This document shows, in pieces, positions 25,793 to 36,638 of a stretch of DNA of 64,000 bases. This stretch comes from Prinia subflava (taxonomy: Eukaryota > Chordata > Aves > Passeriformes > Cisticolidae): the NCBI RefSeq assembly GCF_021018805.1, contig NW_026960614.1:62001-126000 (forward strand). The letters are read 5' to 3'. The first letter of the stretch is position 1, and the number at the start of each line of letters is the position of its first letter. The notes under the pieces were generated by a model. That model was not told the DNA's origin and made no database searches. It saw only the letters and a list, made by a program, of their open reading frames with translations. Both the position numbers and the translations under genes were made by a program.

Positions 25793-28162
25793 CTACACTT
25801 GAGATGATGGCTGTACACCAGCCAGAGAATTTTGCTCTTGTTCTAGAGCTTGGGAAACTGTTTCGTCCCCCTGACGTCTTCGTCTTTTTCTTCGCCTCCG
25901 AGTTTTCGGGCTTGGCGTGGGCTTGGCATGACCCACTGCTTTGCAAGTTTCTGCAGTATGGTCTGGACCCACACCTTGTGCGCAGAGAAACAAGGGAGTC
26001 ACTTTCTGTGCCTCCTTTTCCTGTTCTCCACTAGGCTGAATATCTGCCTGTGTCTCATGTCCAGCATTCTGCCTCTTTTCTGCCGGCTGTGAAGCAGCCG
26101 TTGGGGTCATCACCATACAATCACAGGTGTTTAGAACTGCACAGGTCTGGACCATCTCCAGGACAGTAGAAGTCTCTGGAATGGTTTCCAGGAGCCTCTG
26201 GCAAGCAGAATTAGCATGGCTTCTTGCTAATTGCTCCAAAATTATCATTGTCAAAGTTATATCCTTGACTCTCGTCTTTAAAAAATGCATCAGACGCGAT
26301 ATAAATTCATTAAAAGCTTCCTCTGGCTTCTGTGCTATGTCTAAGAAGTCTTCCTTTGGGGAGAAGGATAACTTGGTTTTTATCAATGCAGATATCCCTA
26401 TGTATCTGCACGAATCTAAAACCCTGAAAGAAAGGCCAGCTTGCACATCAGGGCAAGCATATTGACTCCTCCCCATAAGTAGGTCAACTCCGACCCCAAA
26501 CAAGGGATCGTCTCGAGGCAGGTGGCTATTTTCGACAGCCATTTGTCCAGCTAGGAATTTCCAATTTCTTTCAAAGGTAAAAACCTGTTGAGGTTCAAGC
26601 ATCATTGTTGCAAGACCTCTTATTACATAAGGAAAGATCAGATTCTCAAATTCTGCACTGATCCATTGAATTGCCTCAGTGAAGCTTGTATTATCTTCTG
26701 CCACGTCCCTTGATAAGGGAAGCGGGACTGCCCATGATGGGTCATCATGGCTATGATGCTGTGGAACCAAAACCACAGGTCCCTGAACTGGCTTGGGCAA
26801 AGCTGCATCTTCAGGCAGCAGCTCCGTTATCTCAGCAGCCTGGTTTGGCTGGGATACAAGACTAAAAACCTCATCCGATTTCATGACAGGAAAAGCGTGC
26901 ACATCAGACAACGCTTTTGCCCCGTTATCATCTCCCACAGCCGACCCGGCCCCGTAGGGGGGGCGGGCGGGGGACAGTGACTCGCTCAGACTCCTCTCTG
27001 AGCGGGGGGGCGATTGTCGCGCTGGGCAGGGGGGCATGGCCGATCGGCCACAGCTTTCAGCTCCTGCCCGGCCAGCCGATGGGTCGGTGGCCAGGTCGGC
27101 GGCAGCAGCGGCAGCCGAGAGCCCCTCCCGCTCGGTGCGGGGGGACATTCCCCGAGCGGCAGGGAGGGGACGCGCGGCGGTGCCGCGCGGCGGCGCGGGG
27201 GGGTCGCACGGCACGGGTGGCCCCGCAGCAGCGGGCAGCGTTGCGCCCAGCCCTCCCCCCGCGGCGCCGGACCGGCACCGGACGCGTGGGGCGGGGCGCG
27301 GCGCGGTGGGCGGTGGCGGCGGCTCCGCTGCGGGCACCGCACAGACCGCCGGCGGCGGCAACCCCGCGCACAGCATTTGGCGCGGCGGGGGGACGGGGCA
27401 AGGAGAGGCCGTCCCCGCCGCTCTCTCCTGCCGAATCCTGCGCGGAGCAGGTCGCGGCGGGGCGGGGCGGGCCGGCGAGGCGGCGCACGGCGGCCCCCCC
27501 GGCTCCCCGCAGGGGGCCCGAGGCGCCGCGGCTCCGCGCGGCAGCTGCAGGTCGGACCCCGCAGCGGTGGCGGGCAGCGGGGGGGTCGCCGCGGCACGGC
27601 GGCCCGGGGCGGCGCGGGCGATCCCCCGCGCTCGGCGTGGGACCCGATGCCGAGCGCTCCGCCCCCTCGGCACCCCAGCTCCCCGCCCGGCCAACCGCGC
27701 GGAGAGCGGACCGAAAAAAGCTTCCCAGTCCTTCCAAAAACCCCGCTGGGCGCGCCCAACCCCCGACATGGGGGTGGGGGTCTCCTGCATCGGCTCTAAC
27801 CCTGCATCAGAGCAATCCTCGTCAGAAGCGACGGAGCTCACAGGGGAGCCAGTCCTGCTTCCTGTCGAAAGCCCAGAATCAACTTCAAAGTCCTCCCCAG
27901 CCTCTTTTAAAAGTGGGAAGACTGTTGTCCATGCCCGTAAAAGAGTGCCTGCCTTAGAGTTTCCGTCAAGGACGGCAGAGAAAAGGCTTTTTCCCAGGGT
28001 TCTCCATGGGCCAATATAAAGTACCTTTTCAGCAGTATAAAAAATTCCAAGTTTCTTTCCCCAGCTAAGCAGTTCTCTCACGTGTTTCCTGGTCAAGTCA
28101 GCGTCACAGGACAACAAAAAGGAGTGGAGCAGTTCCATCATCAATCGTTCCTCTGAGAACAT
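25793..28162 (-). CDS. gag: Gag polyprotein of the non-autonomous provirus (about 789 codons)
   Basis: The ATG at 28160-28162 is the first in the frame; the open frame extends upstream into the LTR but has no ATG there. Residues 1-100 are helical and matrix-like. Residues about 145-405 are an extreme proline-, alanine- and arginine-rich segment encoded by CpG-rich DNA (26.94-27.74 kb). Residues about 430-680 are capsid-like and contain a major homology region at 608-624 with the expected Q, E, F, F and R-L. Near the C terminus a zinc-knuckle pattern is visible (C727, H735, C740), but the second cysteine position holds G730. This is followed by an arginine/lysine run (755-763). The frame is intact with no stops. 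The product would be a structural protein able to assemble or to package RNA for a helper. No Pol follows. Confidence 0.8.
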   Translation of the reverse strand: MFSEERLMMELLHSFLLSCDADLTRKHVRELLSWGKKLGIFYTAEKVLYIGPWRTLGKSLFSAVLDGNSKAGTLLRAWTTVFPLLKEAGEDFEVDSGLSTGSRTGSPVSSVASDEDCSDAGLEPMQETPTPMSGVGRAQRGFWKDWEAFFGPLSARLAGRGAGVPRGRSARHRVPRRARGIARAAPGRRAAATPPLPATAAGSDLQLPRGAAAPRAPCGEPGGPPCAASPARPAPPRPAPRRIRQERAAGTASPCPVPPPRQMLCAGLPPPAVCAVPAAEPPPPPTAPRPAPRVRCRSGAAGGGLGATLPAAAGPPVPCDPPAPPRGTAARPLPAARGMSPRTEREGLSAAAAAADLATDPSAGRAGAESCGRSAMPPCPARQSPPRSERSLSESLSPARPPYGAGSAVGDDNGAKALSDVHAFPVMKSDEVFSLVSQPNQAAEITELLPEDAALPKPVQGPVVLVPQHHSHDDPSWAVPLPLSRDVAEDNTSFTEAIQWISAEFENLIFPYVIRGLATMMLEPQQVFTFERNWKFLAGQMAVENSHLPRDDPLFGVGVDLLMGRSQYACPDVQAGLSFRVLDSCRYIGISALIKTKLSFSPKEDFLDIAQKPEEAFNEFISRLMHFLKTRVKDITLTMIILEQLARSHANSACQRLLETIPETSTVLEMVQTCAVLNTCDCMVMTPTAASQPAEKRQNAGHETQADIQPSGEQEKEAQKVTPLFLCAQGVGPDHTAETCKAVGHAKPTPSPKTRRRRKRRRRQGDETVSQALEQEQNSLAGVQPSSQV

Positions 28163-28272
28163 CGTGGGTTTCTTCTTCTTGCAGCTGTAGAAGGCAGATT
28201 TTTTTTTTTTTTTTTTTTTCTTCTTTTTTCTTTCCTCACTAGCTTGCAACTTGACCACGTATAGGCGCCAGT

Positions 28273-28601
28273 TATCACCGTGGAGGCCCAACCAGGAAAA
28301 CAGACTGGGGACACAGATCTGGGTGCAACAGAGCAGCAGGGCAGAAGCCCTGCCCTTAGTTTATTTTTCCATTATATACCTGTGGCAAGGTGACCATGGA
28401 TTGGAGAAGGGTATCGCCACCTCTCCTGTCACATTGGTCCAGGAGGCTGTCATTCAACCTCCCCTTGTCTTGGAGAAAGTATTCATAACATTGCCAATAT
28501 TTACAAAACATGGTCCTGTGTTTACAATTCACCAGCGTGAGAAACTGCACGTTTCTCCTTTAATATGAACGCTCAGCAAACCAGGAAAATTCATGGCAAC
28601 A
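28273..28601 (-). repeat. 5' LTR of the gag-only provirus
   Basis: Identical to the 3' LTR over 329 bases. The primer-binding site lies immediately to its left (28270 leftwards), two bases after the LTR end. Confidence 0.9.
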
Positions 28602-28786
28602 CCTTCTCTCTGAGAAAATGGATTGCTTTGAAAGAATGGCTCATTTATCTCAAGGGGAATTACTGCAAGTTGTTCTGACCTGCCTCAATTTCCCCAGTCA
28701 ATGCTTAATTACTGGGATGCTGATAGTCTTAATTAACTATTGCAGTGCACTCTGAGGCCAAAGAGCAAAAAATATTATGGCATTAG

Positions 28787-29121
28787 TGTTGCTATGGTTT
28801 TCGGACGGCACAGAAATAACAACATGACTCTCCATGATGGTAAAGATGAGAGCCAACTTTATTCTTCTACATTCTACTTTTATAGAGTAGTTCGGTACAA
28901 AGAACATGATTGGTTATTCAGCGTCTACACTCTTTAGTAAACATTTCTTTCCAGTAAACATGTTGGAAAAACACCACCTGCAGATAGTTTCTCACTTCCC
29001 AAGGTTTGTTTGAATTCCTCCTTAAGATTTCTCAGGCTAACATGAGAAAGTTGCTCGCTTGCCTTTCACACAGACACTAGCAGAGCCTGAAGCCTAAATT
29101 CAGACCAATGTCAGGCCCACA
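28787..29121 (-). repeat. 3' LTR of the non-coding provirus
   Basis: On the minus strand it starts TGTGGGCCTGAC and ends CATAGCAACA. It is identical to the right-hand LTR. Confidence 0.9.
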
Positions 29122-32100
29122 TCTCCCCCTTTTAGTTTTTGCTGAGGGCGGCGTCTGTGTCTGTGTCCTCTCCTGCAGGGCCCTTGCAAGAGAAAAAGGA
29201 CAAACATGACACCAGAAGTCCCATTAGTAATCAACCAATCACTAAATAGAACTTTCATTGGGCACCAACTTAAATGGTCAGGGAAGTTCTGTGGCATTTG
29301 GTGTTGACCCTTCATAACCATGTCCATGCACCAGCGTCAAGCTTAGCTATTTACTAATTCTAATACAGAAAAAAACAAAACATCATTAGCCTGCTCAAAA
29401 ATGGCAGTCTAATTTGTCAAGATCTATCACTCTAGGAATCATCCTTTCAGATAACAAGGGCTTTTTCTGCCTTTTAGCAAAGGACAGTGGTCCCTGCATT
29501 ACACCTGCAACCGCAAACTGATTTAATTTTCCAATTATTTGGACAACCTGAGTTGACCCTTTTTTTTTTTTTTTTTTTTTTTTAATGCAAAAATGCATGC
29601 GATGTTTGAAAGGTCAAAGACCCATTGCAGGATGTGCAGGACTGGACCACTGGTCACTCAATTGGCCCATGATACCTGTAGGATGTCACCTAGAAAGAAA
29701 AAAAGAATAATAAAATTAATAAAAATATCAATAAAAAGATATCTGACTCCAAAAAAAATCTACATGATCCCAAAGACCAGAAAGGCAAAAACCACAAAGT
29801 GAAATAACAGCCCTTAATAACTACAAAACATACACCGAAGGCACGTGAAATATTACCTAAAATACAACTACATCTATGTAGGAAACTTAAATGAAACAAC
29901 ATCTACTATAAAATTAAAACACATGAAAAGGAAATGTCCATTGAGACAAGATGTTGATCCTTAGCATCACTGGATGTCTTCTTGAAGCCTGGAGCAGGGA
30001 GTGACTCGAGGATGATCGATGAAAACAGGACCATGCTGCTGACACAGGACTTCTGTTGTCTCCATAACTTCCAACCACATGGTCATCTTTGCAGTCTATA
30101 TGACAGCCACTAAGGCTATGCAATGTCCCTTTTCACTCCTCAAAGGTGATGGGTACCACGACTGCTGAACCTGCTAATGATAAAACACAGGCACATCTCC
30201 TTAAATTAACAAACTTGTCAGGCTCCACTGCCCTAAACTGATAACTTGTCAGACTCCATTGTCTAAATTCAACATCCAGGTTTCAGAATTACTTTTTCTT
30301 CAGGTTCATAACATAAATGTTACATTGTTGCCTGTTATCTTTTTGATAATAATTTTGATCAGCCCAGGAACTGCAAAAGCTGAAGTGCTTCTTTACCAGT
30401 GAGATCCTGTTCATCCTTCCCGGGCAGGAATTCCAGGTTCACCTCAAAGATCAATTCAGCTATTATATTTAAAGGTCAAATTGTTGAGTCAAATAACTCA
30501 TGTAATTTCTTGCTAGAACATCTGGGCAAATAGGCAATTCCCATCCAGAGAGAGCCAAGGCATGGCCAGTGCCCAGCTCTAACTGCAGAGGAATCCCTTA
30601 CACCAATTTTAAAAACAAGCTTCTTAAAAATCTTATAATAAGAAACTAATATGGTAATTGACACCTCCTAAATTTGTCAGGGTAGAGATGCTCTGAGCTC
30701 AGCAGGCTCCTGAGATGTTCTGTGACCAGGATTGGAACTGCATCCCAAACCGTCAGGACAGAGGAGGCATTCTTACAAACTCAGATAACCTTGTCTGGAA
30801 ATCTGAAAATATTTAGAAAATCATGAATGCAAAGCTAGCATAGACAGCTAGAAAACAAGGAAAAATTCTTGGGTGACACGTGTCTTACAGGCAATTATAG
30901 ACAAATAGCAAAGTACATGAGAAGAAGAAGCAGAAGCAGCAGCAGTAGCAGCAGCCGGCTGTAGAACTGTGATAACTTTATCATATCTGTGAATTCACAT
31001 CAAATATCTTAAAAACTGAGATAACACTTAAAACATAACTGATGGTTATACTGTAGAATTATTAATAATACTTGTGTTATCTGCGAAAGGCAACAGAGGT
31101 TGCTTATTTGTTTTTTGTATTTCTTGTCATTTTTCTTCTATTATGAACAGGCATCTGTTCACAGAGACGCCTTGAGAAGAAATGTTTTGAGGGAGGGGGG
31201 GAGGGAAAAACCCAAACAAAATTCAACTGTCCCTCTAAAGGGAAAAGCTTCTGCTCACCTCAAAGGCGACGAAGCTATTTGGCCCTCCCTCAGTGGGGCT
31301 TTGGGGGCTCAAGGGCCCCAGGGCCACCCCGCGGAGCTGGGGGAAATCCAAACAAACGTGGCCCCCATTTTTCTGTAAAGGAAAAAGCTTCTGCTCACCT
31401 CAAAGGCGACGAAGCTATTTGGCCCTCCCTAAGTGGGGCTTTGGGGGCTCAAGGGCCCCAGGGCCGCTCCGCAGAGCTGGGGGAAATCCAGACAAACGTG
31501 GCCCCCATTTCTATGTAAAAAAAAAAATTCAAGCGAAGCAACTCCCACAGCATTATCCGCTGTCTAGAGGAACGGCAAGTTCCTCGTGCCCTATTCGCAG
31601 CCAGCCGCTCGGCCCGCAGGGAAGGAGTGGGGGAGCGAACCCCGCCGCTCATGGCGGGGGGAAGGGGGAAAAGGAGCGAGGAGACCGCTCCTCCATTCCT
31701 ATGACGACTTGCTGTGCAAATTCACGCGGGAAGGAAATGGAGGGGAAACGGAGAGGGGACAACGGAGCGGTGCTCGGCGGAGCTCAGCCCGCCGCCGCCC
31801 TGCCGCCGCCTGTCTCAAGCGGAGAGCCGGTGGCCCCCCTCACCGCCCTGGGGGGAAGGGGGGGGGGGGGAACCGAGTACGGAAAAACGAGAGAGGTTGC
31901 AGCCACCGCCGCGTCAGGCGCAGCGCCCTAGGGCAGGACGGGAGGAAACCCGAGGGAGAGAGGGAGAAAACAGGGAGGGCGAGAGAGAGAAATCGTGTGC
32001 CGCCGGCGCCGCCGGCCCGGAGTGCCTGCCGCCCGCCAGAAAGCTGGAAAGGGAGGCGGGGGACGGCACCTCCCTCCAGGGCACGGGTCTCCCTTCTCCC

Positions 32101-33105
32101 ATCGCGCCCGCGAAACCATGGGTGTGGGGAGAGAACTGCCCATAGGGAAAACAGAAAAGGTGTGTGTGTGGGGGGGGAGAATGGTCTGATACCGTTCCAC
32201 TGCAGGGAGAAGGAGGGACTAGGAACGGCAAGAGACAGAGAGAGAGAGAAGGCAGAGAGATCGCATCCGTGCTGCCATGCCTCTGTCTCACCGCACCCCC
32301 CACCCCCGCACAAGGGAAAGAACCAAGTTAAAACACAGAGACACAAAGAAAGACAAGCCCTAAACTCACACAGGCAATCATAAAAACAAGCACAGGTAAC
32401 GTTAAAAGCATAAAACACTCATAAAGTGAACTTTTCGCCCTGAACACACAGAAGGATACAGAGGGATCAAAGGTTTTCGATCCCGGTCCCGTCCGCAGGC
32501 CAGATGCTGGGCCACGCCGAGGAGGAAAGGATCGTTGTGTCACACTCTGGGTCGGAATCCGACCAGCTGTATCTTGGACGGGCTAGCATCTTTTAAAGTC
32601 ACGGTACAGACTAGTCGCAGTGGATGATAGCGCAGGAACCACTGCCAGCCATCCGTGGTATGAAGAAAGGAGAAGGAAAAGCCAAGGAAGCGCCGTCTCT
32701 GCCGGCCGGGAGAGGCTTACAGACGCTCGCTTTGATCTCGGCCAGACAGAACCGAAAGAGGTCGGGGGAGTGCTGGGCAAGCTGTCGGCAACGAAGAATT
32801 CCAGCTGCTCTTGTCAGGAAAGGCACAAGCTGTCCTCTCTCAGGAGAGGGGTTCCCCAGGTTTTTCTGGAACCTCTGCCCGGCTGTCTTTTCTAGAAATT
32901 AAAGTCCAGCTGTGCTGGGTGCCGTCCGACCTGCTGTCTTTTGGCAGGCTTGATCTTTTTCCATGGTCAGCAGGACCAGCATTCTTTAGAAAAAACGTGG
33001 AGATATTTCGCTTACCTCTCTGAGGAGGCAGGTAGAATTTTCAAGCTTTGCTGCATGAATCAGTCCCGGCTGCGCTGAACTTCTTCGAAACGTCAGGTCA
33101 CCAGA
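29122..33105 (-). other. Internal region of the non-coding provirus
   Basis: It includes a T-run at about 29561-29583, AT-rich DNA to 31.1 kb, a two-unit 140-bp tandem repeat, a GC-rich block (about 31590-32120), a GA-rich tract at about 32228-32262 and the leader up to the primer-binding site. The longest minus-strand frames (about 190 codons at 31840-32418) are compositional and not retroviral. A 75-codon frame at 29100-29327 ends in a short hydrophobic segment and a basic tail and could be an Env C-terminal remnant; this is uncertain. Confidence 0.6.
31237..31516. repeat. Two tandem 140-bp units inside the provirus
   Basis: AAGCTTCTGCTCACC recurs at a spacing of 140 bases (31245 and 31385), with near-identical sequence through CGTGGCCCCCATTT. 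The few differences show that the duplication is older than the last insertion. Confidence 0.9.
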
Positions 33106-33440
33106 TGTTGCTATGGTTTTCGGACGGCACAGAAATAACAACATGACTCTCCATGATGGTAAAGATGAGAGCCAACTTTATTCTTCTACATTCTACTTTT
33201 ATAGAGTAGTTCGGTACAAAGAACATGATTGGTTATTCAGCGTCTACACTCTTTAGTAAACATTTCTTTCCAGTAAACATGTTGGAAAAACACCACCTGC
33301 AGATAGTTTCTCACTTCCCAAGGTTTGTTTGAATTCCTCCTTAAGATTTCTCAGGCTAACATGAGAAAGTTGCTCGCTTGCCTTTCACACAGACACTAGC
33401 AGAGCCTGAAGCCTAAATTCAGACCAATGTCAGGCCCACA
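33106..33440 (-). repeat. 5' LTR of the non-coding provirus
   Basis: Identical over 335 bases to the left-hand LTR. The primer-binding site lies at its left border. Confidence 0.9.
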
Positions 33441-33446
33441 CATTAG

Positions 33447-35842
33447 CTTCCCAGGATTCATTTGGTATGAGTGTTCTGCGGGACTGACAGGGAATTTTCC
33501 TTATAGCTTATTGGACAAACCACTTGTCCCTGAGAAACTGTGGAGATCTTATGGTAAGAAAGCGTTAAAAAATACTGTTAAAAGCTCTGCTAAGGACTCT
33601 GAAGGAATCACAAGAAGACATTTCATATGCCAGATCTTTGCCCAAGTGCTTTCATGGAGGGAGCTGATCCACTCCCTTTGCCCCAGCACTGCTGCTATTG
33701 GTAAATAAACAGGGAATATAAAGCCTGATTCTTTGGACAAATAAAAGACACAAGACAAGAGGAAGAAAACTGATGCTGATTTTTGCAGGGTTGGCTTAGA
33801 AGTGCTGAGTAGCTCCTTGCATTTCAAAATACAAGTGGTGTTACTTTAACTGTTAGAGCCCAGTCCACCTAAGACTGATGGCTGGCACCAATATTGTACA
33901 AAGGGAGAAGATCTTGAAGCAATGCAATGCTTGCCCTGTACGAGCTCCATTCCTTGTATAAAAGCCTTGAGCCTGACTTTTTGGTCTTTTTCATTCCAGA
34001 CAGAAGATCCTGTAGCTTAGATACATATAAAACATGTCAAAAAAACAGTGCCCACCCACTTTTCTGGGTTGCTGAGCAGTTGATCTTCCAAGGTATTCCT
34101 TGGCCTTGCATGACTTGGCCCACTTCTCCCGTGGATGCAGACAAAACCAGTGACTTGAAGACATGTGCAGACTGCTGACACCTACTTCAAACAGAATAAA
34201 ATTAGGAAGCTGTTTCATCTACCACAAACAAGCACAGAAAACTCTGTTTTCCTCAGGCTTTTTCCTCCTTTCCATGAAGATGCAGATGATTTTGAAATTA
34301 TGTAGTTTGGAGGGATTCCTGTACTACATGATACATCACATACCCTGCTTGTTAGCATTAAAATGTAGCAGACATCCCCTTCCCTTGCCTCAAAACCTAC
34401 ATGGACTAACCTACTGCATGAGTCCCACAGCCACACCCTGCCATGCTTGTTCAGTCCCTACCCCAGGCCTCTGCATGTCCACAGCAGACCAAAACAAAAA
34501 TACACCAGTGAACTATAAAGCTTAAAAAGTCAACACTTTCCCTAAGTTCCTCTCAAGTTACTTTACATGGACCATTTCTTGGGCCTGGCATTAATTTTAT
34601 ATCTGTCCACTTGCCATGTGAATCTTGTCTGTTGACTTCAGGGAACATAAAAGGCCAAGTGTGAGGACAGAATATATGTTCAAATTACCTGAATCTATGC
34701 CAAACCATAGATGTGAACTGTGTCAGTTTCCCTTTTGTTGAATTTTCTGGTAATTTCCATTTTAAAGAATTTAGAGGAAGTAGACCAACAAAATACAAAT
34801 AAGGTATTTATTTTCTTCTAGGAGATTTTTTTTCACACAAGCTGTGTTTCTGTGAACACTAATTCACAGAGTTCTGTATTGCTGACAGTAAACTTTTCAT
34901 CTGAAGCAGACATTTCTGTCTAGCTAGGGCATTTTGAGTTTTGCTGACTTCATGCTTTAATGCTAAAACACTTCAGCAGAGATGAGATTTGATCTGGCAT
35001 ATAAGTCTATAGGTATGTGGACAGGTGATGTCTGATCTGTCTTCCTGGAAAAACCAAATGCAGTAATGACTTTTAATAAATTTGAACTGGAAGAAAGAGC
35101 CACCTCTGGTCTGGCTCTTTGTATCACCAGACTGATTTGTTTCTGGTCTGATAGAGTCCTAAATCTGGCTTTACTGCCCTGGTGAATGATTGCTCTTCCA
35201 CCTTCTCTTTCACTATGAATTTGCCCAGTTTTTTCCCAATAAATTGAGTCAAACTTTCCTGGGTGATTTACCCTGGCTATAAGCAGAGATAATCCTGTAC
35301 AAACCAGTGAGAATCAAGCACACTTTGCTCCTCTCCCAAATATATCATAACCTAAATTTCCATCAGCTCTACTTTGTCATGTTTTCTGATCTTCTCCCTA
35401 CATCATTTCATATCTGTCATAAGGGATTAAGAATTCTCATAAATCCAAATCATACTACATCACAGTACTGTGTTATTTTTATCTCGCCCAGACCCAAGAA
35501 ACATGGCATCATATCATGCCATAAAACCAAAATGGGAAACACTTAGCAGCAAAGACTACCTGTATCAAAAATAACCAGATAAAAAACTGCCATGCAGAGC
35601 ACTGAAGCAGCCTGCAGTATGTAAGCACCAAGCGAAAGTAGCCTCATGTAGAAAGTCATCCCTGTGCTGTGGGAATGAAAGCAGACTCAGCACATGACCC
35701 AGATTTCCTCCTGCACAAACACAGATCAATATCCTAGAAACACACAAACCAGTATCTTAGATGAACATTCACACCTCACAAAGCTCCACAGGTACCTGTC
35801 CCCCGACTCCAAAGCTGTGGCCACCCATCCTCTGCCAGGTAT
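33447..35842. other. Unique-looking intergenic DNA
   Basis: About 2.4 kb of AT-rich sequence with no recognised gene, repeat family or LTR landmark. Confidence 0.4.
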
Positions 35843-35847
35843 ACAGC

Positions 35848-36234
35848 TGTCTTGGGTTGAAAAATGTAAACAAAAATGTGTATTCTATTTTCATCTGTTG
35901 AAACCCATTGGGAGATATTGTTCTTTATCTCTTGTAACTCTAGGGGGGGAAGAGGGCAGATGCCTTCTGTTAATGGGACAACTGATAACACCAGATAAGG
36001 CAGTGCCTTCTCTCTTCCTCCACCCATCCTCCTCCGAGGGACATCACCTGTGAATGGGCCATTCAAGGCCTCTCACATGACTGACAACATTACTTCATTC
36101 CATTGGGAGATGCTCCACTCAGTGGGAGGAGCCAAAGCCTTTCCACCAGCATAAAACCAGCAATCCCAAACACCAAGGTAGCTGTTTTTTTACTGAATCC
36201 TTGGAGGAAGACCGGACCCATCTCGCCACCACTG

Positions 36235-36289
<55 letters not shown>

Positions 36290-36633
36290 CCCTGCAGGAT
36301 CATCTCTACTTCACAGAACAACACCTGTTACTCCAGGAAGACTTATTTGGACTGCTTCCAACACCCTGACAACAGGGTGTCAGGTCGTATCTCTGTCTCT
36401 GTCAGGGTTCTCTAGGACTTTTGTTGGTTTGCTTGTTTGGTTTTTTTTGTACTACTACATTTGTATTTTTTAATATTCCTAGTAAACAATGGTTATTCCT
36501 TTTCCCATATTTTTGCCTGAAAGCTCCTAATTGCAAAATTGTAATAATTTGGAGGGAGGGGGTTTTTGCATTCTCCATTCCAAGGGAAACTCCAGTTTCC
36601 CCTGACAGATACCTGTCTTTCCAAACCAAGACA
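35848..36633 (+). repeat. Solo LTR, family B copy 2, TSD ACAGC
   Basis: It begins TGTCTTGGGTTG and ends AACCAAGACA, with ACAGC at 35843-35847 and 36634-36638. It is closely similar to the copy at 4850-5530 but carries an extra T-run of about 50 bases at 36238-36289. Confidence 0.87.
36238..36289. repeat. Poly-T tract of about 50 bases
   Basis: An uninterrupted T-run in the family B LTR, where the sister copy at 5170-5185 has only a short CT-rich stretch. Slippage expansion is likely, and the exact length may be a sequencing estimate. Confidence 0.8.
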
Positions 36634-36638
36634 ACAGC

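Larger units (their letters stand above)
24593..28601 (-). mobile_element. Complete gag-only provirus, identical LTRs, TSD CCTTCT
   Basis: The 4009-bp element carries two 329-bp LTRs (24593-24921 and 28273-28601) in which I see no difference. It is flanked by the 6-bp repeat CCTTCT (24587-24592, 28602-28607), as in class II ERVs. Going along the minus strand: 5' LTR, two bases, a primer-binding site starting TGGCGCC (28270 leftwards; resembles the tRNA-Lys type), a single long gag frame, an 870-bp non-coding 3' region, a polypurine tract (AAAAGGGTGAGA, about 24922-24933), then the 3' LTR. No protease, polymerase or envelope frame is present. Identical LTRs imply a very recent insertion, so this is a non-autonomous element that must have been mobilised by another retrovirus. 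Confidence 0.9.
28787..33440 (-). mobile_element. Complete non-coding provirus, identical LTRs, TSD CATTAG
   Basis: The 4654-bp element has two 335-bp LTRs (28787-29121 and 33106-33440) that look identical. It has a 6-bp TSD CATTAG (28781-28786, 33441-33446). On the minus strand the 5' LTR is followed by TC and a primer-binding site starting TGGTGACCTGACG, resembling the tRNA-Trp type used by alpharetroviruses. A good splice donor (GAGGTAAG, about 33011-33018) lies in the leader. A polypurine tract (AAAAGGGGGAGA) ends at 29122. The roughly 4 kb between has no gag, pol or full env frame. It is a young non-autonomous element moved by another retrovirus. Confidence 0.88.

Noticed and set aside
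26917..28019. Plus-strand open frames of 260-346 codons
   Set aside because: They lie antisense to the intact Gag frame in a GC-rich block where all frames tend to be open. Composition is repetitive R/A/P/G with no domain.
31586..32383. Plus-strand 265-codon frame and overlapping minus frames
   Set aside because: Located in the GC-rich leader of the non-coding provirus; low-complexity composition on both strands and no homology recognised.
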